A DNA stretch of 60,728 bases. Origin: Clostridia bacterium. GTDB lineage: Bacteria; Bacillota; Clostridia; Oscillospirales; Acutalibacteraceae. The notes beneath the pieces were generated by a model, which searched no databases, had not been told where the DNA came from, and worked only from the letters and a program-made list of their open reading frames with translations. The stretch lies in contig JAGBCU010000068.1 in the NCBI GenBank assembly GCA_017937865.1, positions 1-60,728 on the forward strand. The letters are read 5' to 3'. Both the position numbers and the translations under genes were made by a program. Shown here piece after piece: positions 25,741 through 33,981 of this stretch (position 1 is its first letter; each line of letters starts with the position of its first letter).

Positions 25741-27177
25741 TTACCTGCCGTAAAGTTCATTTAATTTTTTGTAATAGTTAGTATCAATAAGGTTTAACTG
25801 CTCTTTTGTGATTCTGTAAAGCCAGTTGCCCTCTGCCCTACCGGGCACGTTAAGGCGAGTGTCGTTACCGTAGCCAAGTAAATCCTGAACGGGGAAAATT
25901 GCAAGACCTGCATTACTTGCCATAATTGTTCTTATAATTGCTTTACAACCGTTTTCATTCCACTGATTTTCGTCACAAACGCAATATCTCATAACCTCAT
26001 TCTTTTGGTCTGTGGGTGTTTCCCAAAGATAACCTAAAAGAGTGTTGTTATCGTGTGTGCCTGAATAGGCAACGCAATTATTTATGTAGTTATGAGGCTT
26101 ATGGGGAGTATCGCCACCGAAGAAGCCAAACTGAAAAACTCTCATTCCGGGGAAACCGCTTTCTTCAACAAGCTTAATAACCTCTTTTGTAATATCGCCT
26201 AAATCCTCTGCGATAATAAGCTTGTTGCCCGAAACACTTTTAAGAGCGTTAATAAGCTTCATTCCCGGACCCTTTACCCATTTACCTTCTTTTGCGGTTT
26301 TAGCGTCACCCTTTACTGCCCAGAAGCTTTCAAAGGCTCTGAAATGGTCAATTCTTACACCGTCAAACAAGCTCAAAGCAAGAGAAATTCTATCCTTCCA
26401 CCAAGAGAAGCCGTCCTTCTCCATTTCATCCCAATCGTAAAGAGGATTACCCCAAAGCTGACCGTCTTCCGCAAAATAATCGGGTGGTACACCTGCAACG
26501 TCGGTCATTCTGTTGTTATCGTCAAGCATAAAAAGCTTTCTGCTCCAATAAACATCTGAGGAGTCAAAGGATACGTAAATCGGCATATCACCGATTATGC
26601 CTATACCCTTTTCGTTGGCATATTTCTTTATTTCTGCCCACTGAGTAAAAAACTCATACTGAATAAATTGCCAGCCGAATTCAACGTCTTTATCGAATGA
26701 AGCATCCTTCCAAAGCGTCCACTCCTTTTGGTTATTCCTCTCTTTCAACGCCATAAAGCAACAAAAATCCTTAAGATACTTATTGCTATTTATAAAAGAT
26801 GTGATTTTTTCTTTTAATTCGCTACACGCTCTTTTTGAAGCATTTATTAAAAGCTTAACTCTCTCTTCTCTCAAGCGGTCAAACTCGCAGGAATAAGGAG
26901 TTTGTTGCTTTGATGAATTAAGCTCTTCTTCAGTAATTAAACCGTCTTGAAAAAGCTTTTCTAAATCTACGAAATAGGGGTTACCGCCAAAGGTTGAATA
27001 TGATTTATAAGGTGAGTTGCATTCATCAACAAGCCCGAAGGGTAATACCTGCCAATATGAAAACCCACCTCGGGAAAGAAAATCTATAAACTCTTTAGCA
27101 GAAGCCCCGAAGCTACCGCAAGAATATTCTCCCCAAAGGGATGAAACGTGCATAAGCACACCGCTTTTTCTTTCCAC
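25741..27177 (-). CDS. malQ: 4-alpha-glucanotransferase (GH77)
   Basis: Amylomaltase transferring alpha-1,4-glucan chains during maltodextrin/glycogen use. 478 residues, close to the family norm. Conserved blocks: SGVLMHVSSL, GFSYWQVLPFG, NPYFVDLE, GDMPIYVSFDSSDVW-like (GIIGDMPIYV), GVRIDHFRAFESFW containing the nucleophile Asp, IIAEDLGD with the acid/base Glu, and YSGTHDNNT with the stabilising Asp. The start is GTG, and a promoter TTTACA-18-TATACT lies upstream on the minus strand. First gene of the malQ-HAD-dockerin-glpK operon. Confidence 0.97.
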   Translation of the reverse strand: MERKSGVLMHVSSLWGEYSCGSFGASAKEFIDFLSRGGFSYWQVLPFGLVDECNSPYKSYSTFGGNPYFVDLEKLFQDGLITEEELNSSKQQTPYSCEFDRLREERVKLLINASKRACSELKEKITSFINSNKYLKDFCCFMALKERNNQKEWTLWKDASFDKDVEFGWQFIQYEFFTQWAEIKKYANEKGIGIIGDMPIYVSFDSSDVYWSRKLFMLDDNNRMTDVAGVPPDYFAEDGQLWGNPLYDWDEMEKDGFSWWKDRISLALSLFDGVRIDHFRAFESFWAVKGDAKTAKEGKWVKGPGMKLINALKSVSGNKLIIAEDLGDITKEVIKLVEESGFPGMRVFQFGFFGGDTPHKPHNYINNCVAYSGTHDNNTLLGYLWETPTDQKNEVMRYCVCDENQWNENGCKAIIRTIMASNAGLAIFPVQDLLGYGNDTRLNVPGRAEGNWLYRITKEQLNLIDTNYYKKLNELYGR

Positions 27178-27214
27178 AAAACAGACCGCCTTTAACTTTA
27201 CAAATATATATTTT

Positions 27215-27244
27215 AGTATACCATAATGATAATATTTTTGTAAA
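27215..27244 (-). promoter_or_regulatory. Promoter of malQ operon
   Basis: Minus-strand TTTACA, 18 bp, TATACT, about 40 bp before the GTG start of malQ. Confidence 0.7.
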
Positions 27245-27294
27245 TAGACAAAGAGCCGAAAGGTGCTCGCGTTTTATGGTAACTATGACAAAAG

Positions 27295-27622
27295 CCCCTT
27301 GGATAGGCGTTGTGTTCTTACAAACACAACGCCAGTTTTATTCGCCTCACGGCGAGTTTTATTACTTTGCAGTGATATAATGCTTTGCATAGTGTTATTG
27401 ACCTTCGGTCAGTTATTCAAGAATAAAATATCACTAAAGCTAAAAGCTTTAATACCACTATTGCCGATGGGCAATAATAACACTCTGATATCAGGCAGAA
27501 TATCACTAAGCTGCCCAAACAATTACATATGCTCACCACAATAGGCGAAAGCGAAAAAAATGAGAGGTAACACGGATTTCATCCGTATTACCTCTTTTTT
27601 CTATGTTTTACAATCCAAGGGG
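27295..27622. repeat. Iterated core-hairpin array with terminal inverted repeats
   Basis: Bounded by CCCCTTGGAT (27295-27304) and ATCCAAGGGG (27613-27622). Inside, forward cores AGTTTTATT, AGTTTTATT, AGTGATATAAT, AGTGTTATT, AGTTATT (27334-27417) are followed by inverted cores AATATCACT, AATACCACT, AATAACACT, AATATCACT (27427-27507). Hairpins with unrelated stems separate them: CGCCtcacGGCG, ATGCtttGCAT, GACCttcGGTC, AAAGCTaaAAGCTTT-type, TTGCCgatgGGCAA, CTGATATCAG. A perfect GGCGTTGTGTT-type hairpin (27307-27333) precedes them. Contains the terminator of the ceramidase-like gene. Confidence 0.8.
27563..27605. terminator. Terminator of the ceramidase-like gene
   Basis: AGAGGTAA-CACGGAT/ATCCGTA-TTACCTCT stem with T-runs on both sides, so it works in either direction. 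Confidence 0.85.
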
Positions 27623-27638
27623 TTGAGTTTATTTTATA

Positions 27639-29378
27639 TTAAACTGCTTCATCTAATGAGCTTAAAAGCTCTGCATAAGCGTTTGCAAATGTTGAACCTG
27701 CAGTTCTTGAAAGAACGTTAATTTCTTCGTTTTCACCGATAATTGAATGATATTCATTATCTCTGAGAACGTAACCGCCCTGGTCATTGCAAAGACCGAA
27801 TGCCATAATATTGTCGCAAGTTGAGAATTCTTTTGCCGGAGCATATCCCCAAGCATCGCCAAACCATGATGCACTACCTGATTCAGGACCGCCGTAGATA
27901 AGCATAGGATCAAACTCACCGGGGCAAAGGAAGATACCAACCTCGTTGCCAAGCTCCATATAACCGATTTCTGTTACCATCTTGTAGCCGTCATCAGTTT
28001 TAACGATAACTGCGTTAAGGATATCTTCTTTTGCTGCAAGAGTAAGAATTTCGTTATCAACGTCAAGACGAACTTCCTGAAGCTTAATGTTAAGAACGGG
28101 ATCAAGCTGGATTTCGTTTGTAATACCCATTACCTTTGTTGCAAGAGTATAACCGTAATCGCTGATGCGCTGAATATCAGTTTTGCCTTCTGCGTGAATG
28201 GGATTCCACTTATCAGCTGCTTCGCCAAGGTCTTTAGCTGTCTGAGCTTCTGTGCAACGGTTGGGACAGCTTACTGTAACACCGTCTTCAGTTTTTGTGA
28301 TTGTGGGAATTTCGTTACATTCAACACAAAGGTCAAAATATCTTGTACCGATAGCAAGCTCTGCACCCTGAACGAATACTACGTTAGCACCCTCTTCTTC
28401 GCGGATAGCTTTTTCAATGTAGTAGGGATAGTCAGCTGTAAGCTCGTCGGGGCCTGCGCCTAAGCCTGTGCAGTGAATAGCTGCTTCAAGAATCCAAGTT
28501 TCATTTGTACCGTCGATGGGTGAGAAACGGAGTCTGTGAATCATCGGGTCAAAAGCCTGAGGATCACGCTTATCACGGATATAATCACCGATATCAGCTG
28601 AACCGTATGAAAGAGTACCGGGCTTCATATTCATAACAGCCTTTTTCATAGAAAGAACAGTTTTCTGGAAAAGGTTTTCCATAAACTCTTCATTCTTCTG
28701 AACCTTCATGCTATCAATGATACCGCCTGAAGCTGCATTACCTGTATTAAAGATAAGAGCCTGAGCAAGAGGTACGTTCATACCGAGAGTATCAATACAT
28801 GAGTGCTGATGAAGAACAGAAACGTTGATGCTGATAACGTTGTTTTCAGCAGCGAATTCAGCCATTCTTGAACGGATTTCCATAACGTCACCGCGAGAGA
28901 AGCCGAAGCCGTCGATAACTGCGTTAACAACAATACCGCCGACACCGTCGCTGATTGCAAATACGCGAACTCTCTGGTCGTCAAGAATTGATCTGGGAAC
29001 ACGACCCATAATGGGCTCAAGAGAACCTGCGAGGAAGAAATCGCCGTTCATAGGCTCAATTCCGTCGAGAAGAGATGCGCCTGCATAGCCAACCTTCCAA
29101 ATTGCATTGGGGGCAACAGCTTTGTCGAAGGTTTCTTCACCTGCATAGAAATTTTCGGGAACGTATTCTTCTTCAGTTGCCCAACCATCCTCATAACCGG
29201 GCCATACCATATTGAGATATGAAAGGACAAATGAAAGAAGTCTGTCAATTAATGAGTTGAAAACGTTTTCGATAGAAATGTTACCGAGTGCAGAAACGTC
29301 TAATGCACTTGCAGGAACAGTAATTACCGAAAAAGCAAGAATAAGTGACAGTACAACTGCCAATATCTTTTTGGACAT
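27639..29378 (-). CDS. Secreted neutral/alkaline ceramidase-like protein
   Basis: 579 residues with signal peptide (1-25) and then an unusual hydrophobic amphipathic segment (about 35-60). The main domain resembles the N-terminal domain of non-lysosomal ceramidases: KVGYAGASLL, GDFFLAGSLEPIMGR, VLHQHSCID (candidate zinc His pair), then IHCTG and a Cys-bearing insert (CVEC, CPNRC) not typical of that family. If correct, it would hydrolyse an amide such as that of ceramide outside the cell. The substrate is an inference and the family match is moderate. Strong AGGAGGAA site and own promoter. Confidence 0.6.
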   Translation of the reverse strand: MSKKILAVVLSLILAFSVITVPASALDVSALGNISIENVFNSLIDRLLSFVLSYLNMVWPGYEDGWATEEEYVPENFYAGEETFDKAVAPNAIWKVGYAGASLLDGIEPMNGDFFLAGSLEPIMGRVPRSILDDQRVRVFAISDGVGGIVVNAVIDGFGFSRGDVMEIRSRMAEFAAENNVISINVSVLHQHSCIDTLGMNVPLAQALIFNTGNAASGGIIDSMKVQKNEEFMENLFQKTVLSMKKAVMNMKPGTLSYGSADIGDYIRDKRDPQAFDPMIHRLRFSPIDGTNETWILEAAIHCTGLGAGPDELTADYPYYIEKAIREEEGANVVFVQGAELAIGTRYFDLCVECNEIPTITKTEDGVTVSCPNRCTEAQTAKDLGEAADKWNPIHAEGKTDIQRISDYGYTLATKVMGITNEIQLDPVLNIKLQEVRLDVDNEILTLAAKEDILNAVIVKTDDGYKMVTEIGYMELGNEVGIFLCPGEFDPMLIYGGPESGSASWFGDAWGYAPAKEFSTCDNIMAFGLCNDQGGYVLRDNEYHSIIGENEEINVLSRTAGSTFANAYAELLSSLDEAV

Positions 29379-29408
29379 AGGAATTCCTCCTTTTAATTAT
29401 ACATACCG

Positions 29409-29437
29409 ATTATATATCTTTTTTTACAAATAATCAA
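29409..29437 (-). promoter_or_regulatory. Promoter of ceramidase-like gene
   Basis: Minus-strand TTGATT, 17 bp, TATAAT, within the 76-bp gap after the upstream gene. Confidence 0.75.
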
Positions 29438-29454
29438 TAATAATTTAAAACAAA

Positions 29455-30234
29455 TTAGACATTTGCTGTTTCTTTGGTGTTTTTTGCTAATTCTTCCTCA
29501 ATCATTTTGTTCACATTGTTCTTACCCATATGCTTGTAGGGCCATTTTCTTAAGATAAGATACATAGGAATAGCTCCGAGGGCATTAAGAATTGCATCAC
29601 CCATTGTATCCATAATGGCAAATCGTGCTTCAAAACGCTCTTCATCAAGAGGGATAAGCATAAAGATATCCTCCTTGCTGCCTGCCTCCTGAATTGCAAG
29701 CTCAAGGCTCCAATGCTGAGCATCGCCACCAAACCACTGGTCAAAAGAGAACTCGAAAAGCTCCCAGCCTGCTGCGAAGATAAAAGCCATACCGAATGCT
29801 GCTAACGCTAAAATTTTAGGAGGACAAACGTGTTTATCCCTTATCTGCATTGCGGTAACAAGCTCGTAGCTTATAAATACTGCCTCAGCACATCCGAACA
29901 TATGAAGAATTTTATCATATGCGGGAACGATATAATAGAAATTGAGGAACGCACCGCCGAAGCTTGCAAGGAAAAATCCTAATATTGTTACGTGCTGAAA
30001 ATATGCGGGAAGATTTCTCGGAAAGCTTCCTTTAGGGAATGCCTGACAAATTTCAAACGCAAACATACCTACAAGGTTTGCAGCCATCTGCATAGGCTGA
30101 TACATACCGAGCTCGTCAGATTCAATAAGACGAAGAATGATTCCGCCAATCATCAACAGTCTTAAAGTCCACCAATAAACAAGGTCGCGGGGCTTTACCA
30201 TACTGAGTATTCTTTTGAAGTAACCTTTTTCCAT
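29455..30234 (-). CDS. YjdF/DUF2238-like membrane protein
   Basis: About 259 residues from the ATG preceded by CAGGAGAAAAG; a longer frame upstream lacks a ribosome site. Five or six membrane helices. The segment DTMGDAILNALGAIP near the end matches the D-T-x-x-D-x-x-x-N-x-x-G pattern of the DUF2238/YjdF family, and KILHMFGCAEAVFISY and AAGWELFEFSFD are also typical. Function unknown. The loop before the last helices carries many acidic residues. Confidence 0.7.
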   Translation of the reverse strand: MEKGYFKRILSMVKPRDLVYWWTLRLLMIGGIILRLIESDELGMYQPMQMAANLVGMFAFEICQAFPKGSFPRNLPAYFQHVTILGFFLASFGGAFLNFYYIVPAYDKILHMFGCAEAVFISYELVTAMQIRDKHVCPPKILALAAFGMAFIFAAGWELFEFSFDQWFGGDAQHWSLELAIQEAGSKEDIFMLIPLDEERFEARFAIMDTMGDAILNALGAIPMYLILRKWPYKHMGKNNVNKMIEEELAKNTKETANV

Positions 30235-30437
30235 ATCTTTTCTCCTGTAGTGAGTGCATTGAGTTAAAAAACGGCTTACACCCACACGAATTTTATTACA
30301 GAACATCCACTTTCTGTGCACCCATAAGAATACCAAATAAACAGCGTTTTATTTTTCTTATTCAGAAATTAAAGTTAAGATTACCTTAAATTTATAAATT
30401 ATATTGATTTCTTATCGTCAAAATTAATTAAATAGTG

Positions 30438-30466
30438 TTGAAAAATCTTACGATTAATTGTATAAT
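30438..30466 (+). promoter_or_regulatory. Promoter of dCMP deaminase gene
   Basis: TTGAAA, 17 bp, TATAAT, about 55 bp before the start codon. Confidence 0.85.
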
Positions 30467-30521
30467 GTAGAATGGATTTGAACGGATTCAAATTACTACC
30501 TTAGTATTGCGAGGGCTTTAT

Positions 30522-31022
30522 ATGTCAAAAAGAGAAGGCTATATTTCCTGGGACGAATTCTTTATGGGTGCGGCAATGCTTTGCGCAGAAAGAAGTAAGG
30601 ACCCTAATACTCAGGTTGTTGCTTGTATCGTTAACAACGAAAACAGAATTCTTTCTGTTGGTTACAACGGCTTCCCCGCAGGATGCGACGATGAGGTTTT
30701 CCCTTGGGACAGAAGTGCTGAAGATGCTTACGACACAAAATATCTTTACGTTTGCCACGCAGAATTAAACGCTATTCTCAATTGCAGAGGCAGAAGCCTT
30801 GCAGGCAGCAGGATTTACGTTGCTCTTTTCCCCTGCAACGAATGTGCAAAGGCGATTATTCAAAGCGGTATTACAGAGGTTGTTTATCTTTCAGATAAAT
30901 ATGCCGACACACCTCAGACACGCGCTTCAAAAAGAATGTTTGATGCTGCCGGTGTTAAATATACAAAGCTTGTTCCCGAGAAGAAGGAAATTGTGCTTGA
31001 TTTACGCGAAGAAAACATTTAA
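30522..31022 (+). CDS. dCMP deaminase (ComEB-like)
   Basis: Zinc-dependent deoxycytidylate deaminase giving dUMP for dTTP synthesis, 166 residues. Zinc-binding signature: HAELNAIL (His plus catalytic Glu) and PCNECAKAI (two Cys). The N-terminal SKDPNTQVVACIV and GYNGFPAGCDD are family blocks. The start is the ATG after GCGAGGGC; five earlier codons in frame are not supported. Together with dut in this window it supports the dUMP/dTMP branch. Confidence 0.95.
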   Translation: MSKREGYISWDEFFMGAAMLCAERSKDPNTQVVACIVNNENRILSVGYNGFPAGCDDEVFPWDRSAEDAYDTKYLYVCHAELNAILNCRGRSLAGSRIYVALFPCNECAKAIIQSGITEVVYLSDKYADTPQTRASKRMFDAAGVKYTKLVPEKKEIVLDLREENI

Positions 31023-31073
31023 GTTTTCTTTAAAATGATTTAAAAGCGGTCTAACCGTTTCTAAATAAATTTG

Positions 31074-31352
31074 TTTAGGGTGAAATGATTTATCCGAACT
31101 TGCCTAAAAGAAAATCTTTTCAAGGCTTTTCGGCGTTTCGGTCTTGAAAAGGCGCCAGCCTATCTTCGCCCTCAACACCAAAAATCCAATAAAACTCTTT
31201 TGCTTTTAGGTCGAAGATTTTATACAGTGCGGATTTTTGGTCAGCCAAGGTAAAAACGCAGCTAATCCTGACGGATTGGCGAGTATTTTAACGCAGGATG
31301 AACGGAAATCCGCCTGTAGAAAACAGGTTCGGATAACTCCTTTCACCCTAAA
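31074..31352. mobile_element. MITE-like element with 29-bp terminal inverted repeats
   Basis: 279 bp bounded by TTTAGGGTGAAATGATTTAT... and its inverted copy; the 29-bp ends match at 26 positions. The inside is non-coding and has small hairpins such as AATCCtgacGGATT and CTTTTCAAG/CTTGAAAAG. No transposase. It lies in the 356-bp gap between the dCMP deaminase gene and fba, so its right end sits 26 bp from the fba start codon. Confidence 0.75.
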
Positions 31353-31378
31353 AATATTTTTATATAGGAGTGTTCCAA

Positions 31379-32245
31379 ATGGCTTTAGTTAATGCAAAAG
31401 AAATGCTTACAAAAGCAAAAGCAGGCCACTATGCAGTTGGTCAGTTCAACATCAACAACCTTGAGTGGACAAAATCCATTCTTCTTACAGCTGAAGAGAT
31501 GAAGTCCCCCGTTATCCTCGGTGTTTCTGAGGGTGCAGGTAAATATATGTGCGGCTTCAAAACTGTTGCTAACATGGTTAAGGCTATGATTGAAGACCTT
31601 AACATCACAGTTCCCGTTGCTCTTCACCTTGACCACGGTTCATATGAAGGTGCAAAGGCTTGTATCGAAGCAGGCTTCTCTTCAATTATGTTCGACGGTT
31701 CTCACTACCCCATCGACGAAAACATTGCTAAAACAAAAGAGCTTGTTGCTATCTGCGAAGAAAAAGGTCTTTCTATTGAAGCTGAGGTTGGTTCAATCGG
31801 CGGCGAAGAGGACGGCGTTGTTGGTGCAGGCGAATGTGCAGATCCCGACGAATGCAAAATGATTGCAGACCTTGGTGTTACAATGCTCGCAGCAGGTATC
31901 GGTAACATTCACGGTAAATACCCCGAAAACTGGGCAGGTCTTTCTTTTGATACTCTTGCAGCAGTTCAGGAGAAAACAGGTACAATGCCTCTCGTTCTTC
32001 ACGGCGGTACAGGTATCCCCGCTGATATGATTAAGAAGGCTATTTCTCTCGGCGTTTCAAAAATCAACGTTAACACAGAGTGTCAGCTTGCATTCCAGGA
32101 TGCAACAAGAAAATACATCGAAGCAGGTAAAGACCTTCAGGGTAAAGGCTTCGACCCCAGAAAGCTTCTTGCTCCCGGTTGCGAGGCTATTAAAGAAACT
32201 GTTCGCGAAAAAATTGAGCTTTTCGGTTCAAAGGATAAGGCTTAA
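31379..32245 (+). CDS. fba: Fructose-bisphosphate aldolase, class II
   Basis: Zinc aldolase splitting fructose 1,6-bisphosphate in glycolysis. 288 residues from the ATG after TAGGAG (a GTG three codons earlier overlaps the ribosome site). Motifs: VPVALHLDHGS with the zinc His and catalytic Asp, EAEVGSIGGEEDG, NIHGKYPE with a zinc His, LHGGTGIP with another, and KINVNTECQLAF. A MITE-like element occupies the upstream gap and no strong promoter is visible close by, so expression may come from the promoter of the upstream gene or from the element. Confidence 0.98.
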   Translation: MALVNAKEMLTKAKAGHYAVGQFNINNLEWTKSILLTAEEMKSPVILGVSEGAGKYMCGFKTVANMVKAMIEDLNITVPVALHLDHGSYEGAKACIEAGFSSIMFDGSHYPIDENIAKTKELVAICEEKGLSIEAEVGSIGGEEDGVVGAGECADPDECKMIADLGVTMLAAGIGNIHGKYPENWAGLSFDTLAAVQEKTGTMPLVLHGGTGIPADMIKKAISLGVSKINVNTECQLAFQDATRKYIEAGKDLQGKGFDPRKLLAPGCEAIKETVREKIELFGSKDKA

Positions 32246-32251
32246 TCTACT

Positions 32252-32830
32252 ATGAATAATAAAAAGAAACGCATCATTACAATTTCTGCCATTTGTGGCG
32301 TTGTTGTTTTAATTGTTGCAATCATTGTTTTGTTGCCCTATATGGAAAAATTAACGGGCAAAAATAAAGCACCCGACGGAAATTCTGTTTCAGTTTCTCA
32401 GAATGAAGCTACTGATACGACAAATAAAAAGCCCCTTGTTACAAACAATAAGGGCTATGCTATTCTCGTTGATATCACATCTTTTACTTCTACGGAAACT
32501 GAAGACGGTGTTACCACAATCACCTCAAAAGAAAACGATAAGGTAAAAATGACTATTACACCTTTAAACGATGTAAGCTATGATAATCTTTGTCTTGATA
32601 CTATTGCTTTCTACGGTGAGATGGGTGAAAGTGCCGCTTTAGATATCGGCAGCAAAAACTCTGCTTACCGTTCTCAGACGGGTGACAAAGCAGATGATAT
32701 TATTACAACAGTATATTGCGTTGACAACGGCAAGGGCGGAAGTATTGAAATAAGATACGAAACTCCCGTTTCTGCCAAAAATTATTCTGAGGATTTTGAA
32801 ACTATGCTTTCAATGTTCACGGTTCAATAA
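32252..32830 (+). CDS. Membrane-anchored extracytoplasmic protein, unknown
   Basis: 192 residues: Lys-rich start, one N-terminal membrane helix (8-31), a Ser/Thr/Asn linker, and a beta-rich domain (about 65-192) ending in a short helix. The gene begins 6 bp after fba and shares its terminator, so it is probably co-transcribed. No family recognised and no link to glycolysis evident. Confidence 0.65.
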   Translation: MNNKKKRIITISAICGVVVLIVAIIVLLPYMEKLTGKNKAPDGNSVSVSQNEATDTTNKKPLVTNNKGYAILVDITSFTSTETEDGVTTITSKENDKVKMTITPLNDVSYDNLCLDTIAFYGEMGESAALDIGSKNSAYRSQTGDKADDIITTVYCVDNGKGGSIEIRYETPVSAKNYSEDFETMLSMFTVQ

Positions 32831-32852
32831 GCTTGAATTCAACTAAAAAATT

Positions 32853-32893
32853 ACAGACATATTCAGTTTTTGCTGAATATGTCTGTTTTCTTT
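32853..32893 (+). terminator. Terminator of the fba transcript
   Basis: ACAGACATATTCAG/CTGAATATGTCTGT stem followed by TTTCTTTTT. Confidence 0.93.
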
Positions 32894-32912
32894 TTATGAT
32901 GAATTTAAGATT

Positions 32913-33971
32913 TTATTTTTCTATCATTTCCGTTGTAGCAAATGAGTCAATAGGGAATTTAACTTCTCTACCCTCTTTACAGCTTTTGTAAATTGATAAA
33001 ACTAATTCTAAAGCTCTTTTACCTGCGTAAACGTCAACGTAGGGTGTGCGGTCATTTTCGATTGACGCTACAACGTCACGATAAAGACTTGTATGACCGT
33101 TACCGTAAAGGTTGGGGGCAATTTCTTCAACAGAACGTCTGTCACTGTCTGCCGCCTCTTCGTCTTTAAACTGCCACACGTCGATAGTACTTGCATTCAT
33201 ACCGCCAAGGCGTACCATACCGTTTTCACCGAAAACAGAAAGGGTTTCTTCAAAATCTTCAATGGTATTTACAGTACCCTCTATTGTAGCTACGGCACCG
33301 CTTTTGAAATTTACTACCGCAACGCCGATATCCTCTGCTTCTATGTAGGGGTGCTGACGGTTTCTTACTGAGCCGTAAACAGACTCTATCTCATCACCCA
33401 TAACCCATCTTAATAAATCAATACCGTGAATACACTGATTCATAAGAGCGCCACCGTCGGTAGCCCATTTACCGCGCCAGACATCCTGGCTGTAATAATC
33501 CTCGCGTCTGCACCAACGGATATTAACATTACCGTGAGAAAGCTTACCGAAACGGCCGTTATCAATCGCCTTTTTAAGCTCCTGCACTGCAATATTAAAT
33601 CGATTTTGATGACAAGCACATGCTTTAACACCTGTTTTTTCAACGGCTTTTATAACCCTATCGGCTTCTTCAATGCTCATAGCCATAGGCTTTTCTACAA
33701 TGAAGTTAAAACCGTTCAAGGCACAGTATTCTGCAATTTCCCCGTGGCAACCACTCCATGTTGCAATAGCAACAAGATGAGGTTTTACAACGTCGAGCAT
33801 CTCCTTATAATCACTGAAAATGCTAACGTTTTCAAGATTATTCTCCCGAGCAAGCCTAACAGCCTTTTCGGGATTTATATCGCACAAAGCGGTGATTTCA
33901 AGGTTATTCAATTTTGCCGCTTTTATATGGCTTCCGGAAACTCTTCCGCAACCAATAAGTGCATATTTCAC
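32913..33971 (-). CDS. Gfo/Idh/MocA oxidoreductase, WlbA/WbpB-like
   Basis: 352-residue NAD-dependent dehydrogenase. The Rossmann start is ALIGCGRVSGSH, the catalytic block FIVEKPMAMS, then CHQNRFN and GGALMNQCIHGIDLLRW, which resemble UDP-GlcNAc(A) 3-dehydrogenases (WlbA/WbpB) more than general Gfo/Idh enzymes. The start is GTG with GAGGGTGAT. It follows a CapD-type dehydratase gene by 10 bp, supporting a role in modified UDP-sugar synthesis for surface polysaccharide. Exact substrate inferred. Confidence 0.85.
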   Translation of the reverse strand: MKYALIGCGRVSGSHIKAAKLNNLEITALCDINPEKAVRLARENNLENVSIFSDYKEMLDVVKPHLVAIATWSGCHGEIAEYCALNGFNFIVEKPMAMSIEEADRVIKAVEKTGVKACACHQNRFNIAVQELKKAIDNGRFGKLSHGNVNIRWCRREDYYSQDVWRGKWATDGGALMNQCIHGIDLLRWVMGDEIESVYGSVRNRQHPYIEAEDIGVAVVNFKSGAVATIEGTVNTIEDFEETLSVFGENGMVRLGGMNASTIDVWQFKDEEAADSDRRSVEEIAPNLYGNGHTSLYRDVVASIENDRTPYVDVYAGKRALELVLSIYKSCKEGREVKFPIDSFATTEMIEK

Positions 33972-33981
33972 AAAATCACCC

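Noticed and set aside
31023..31378. Known riboswitch in front of fba
   Set aside because: I could not match any riboswitch consensus; long terminal inverted repeats fit a MITE-like element better.
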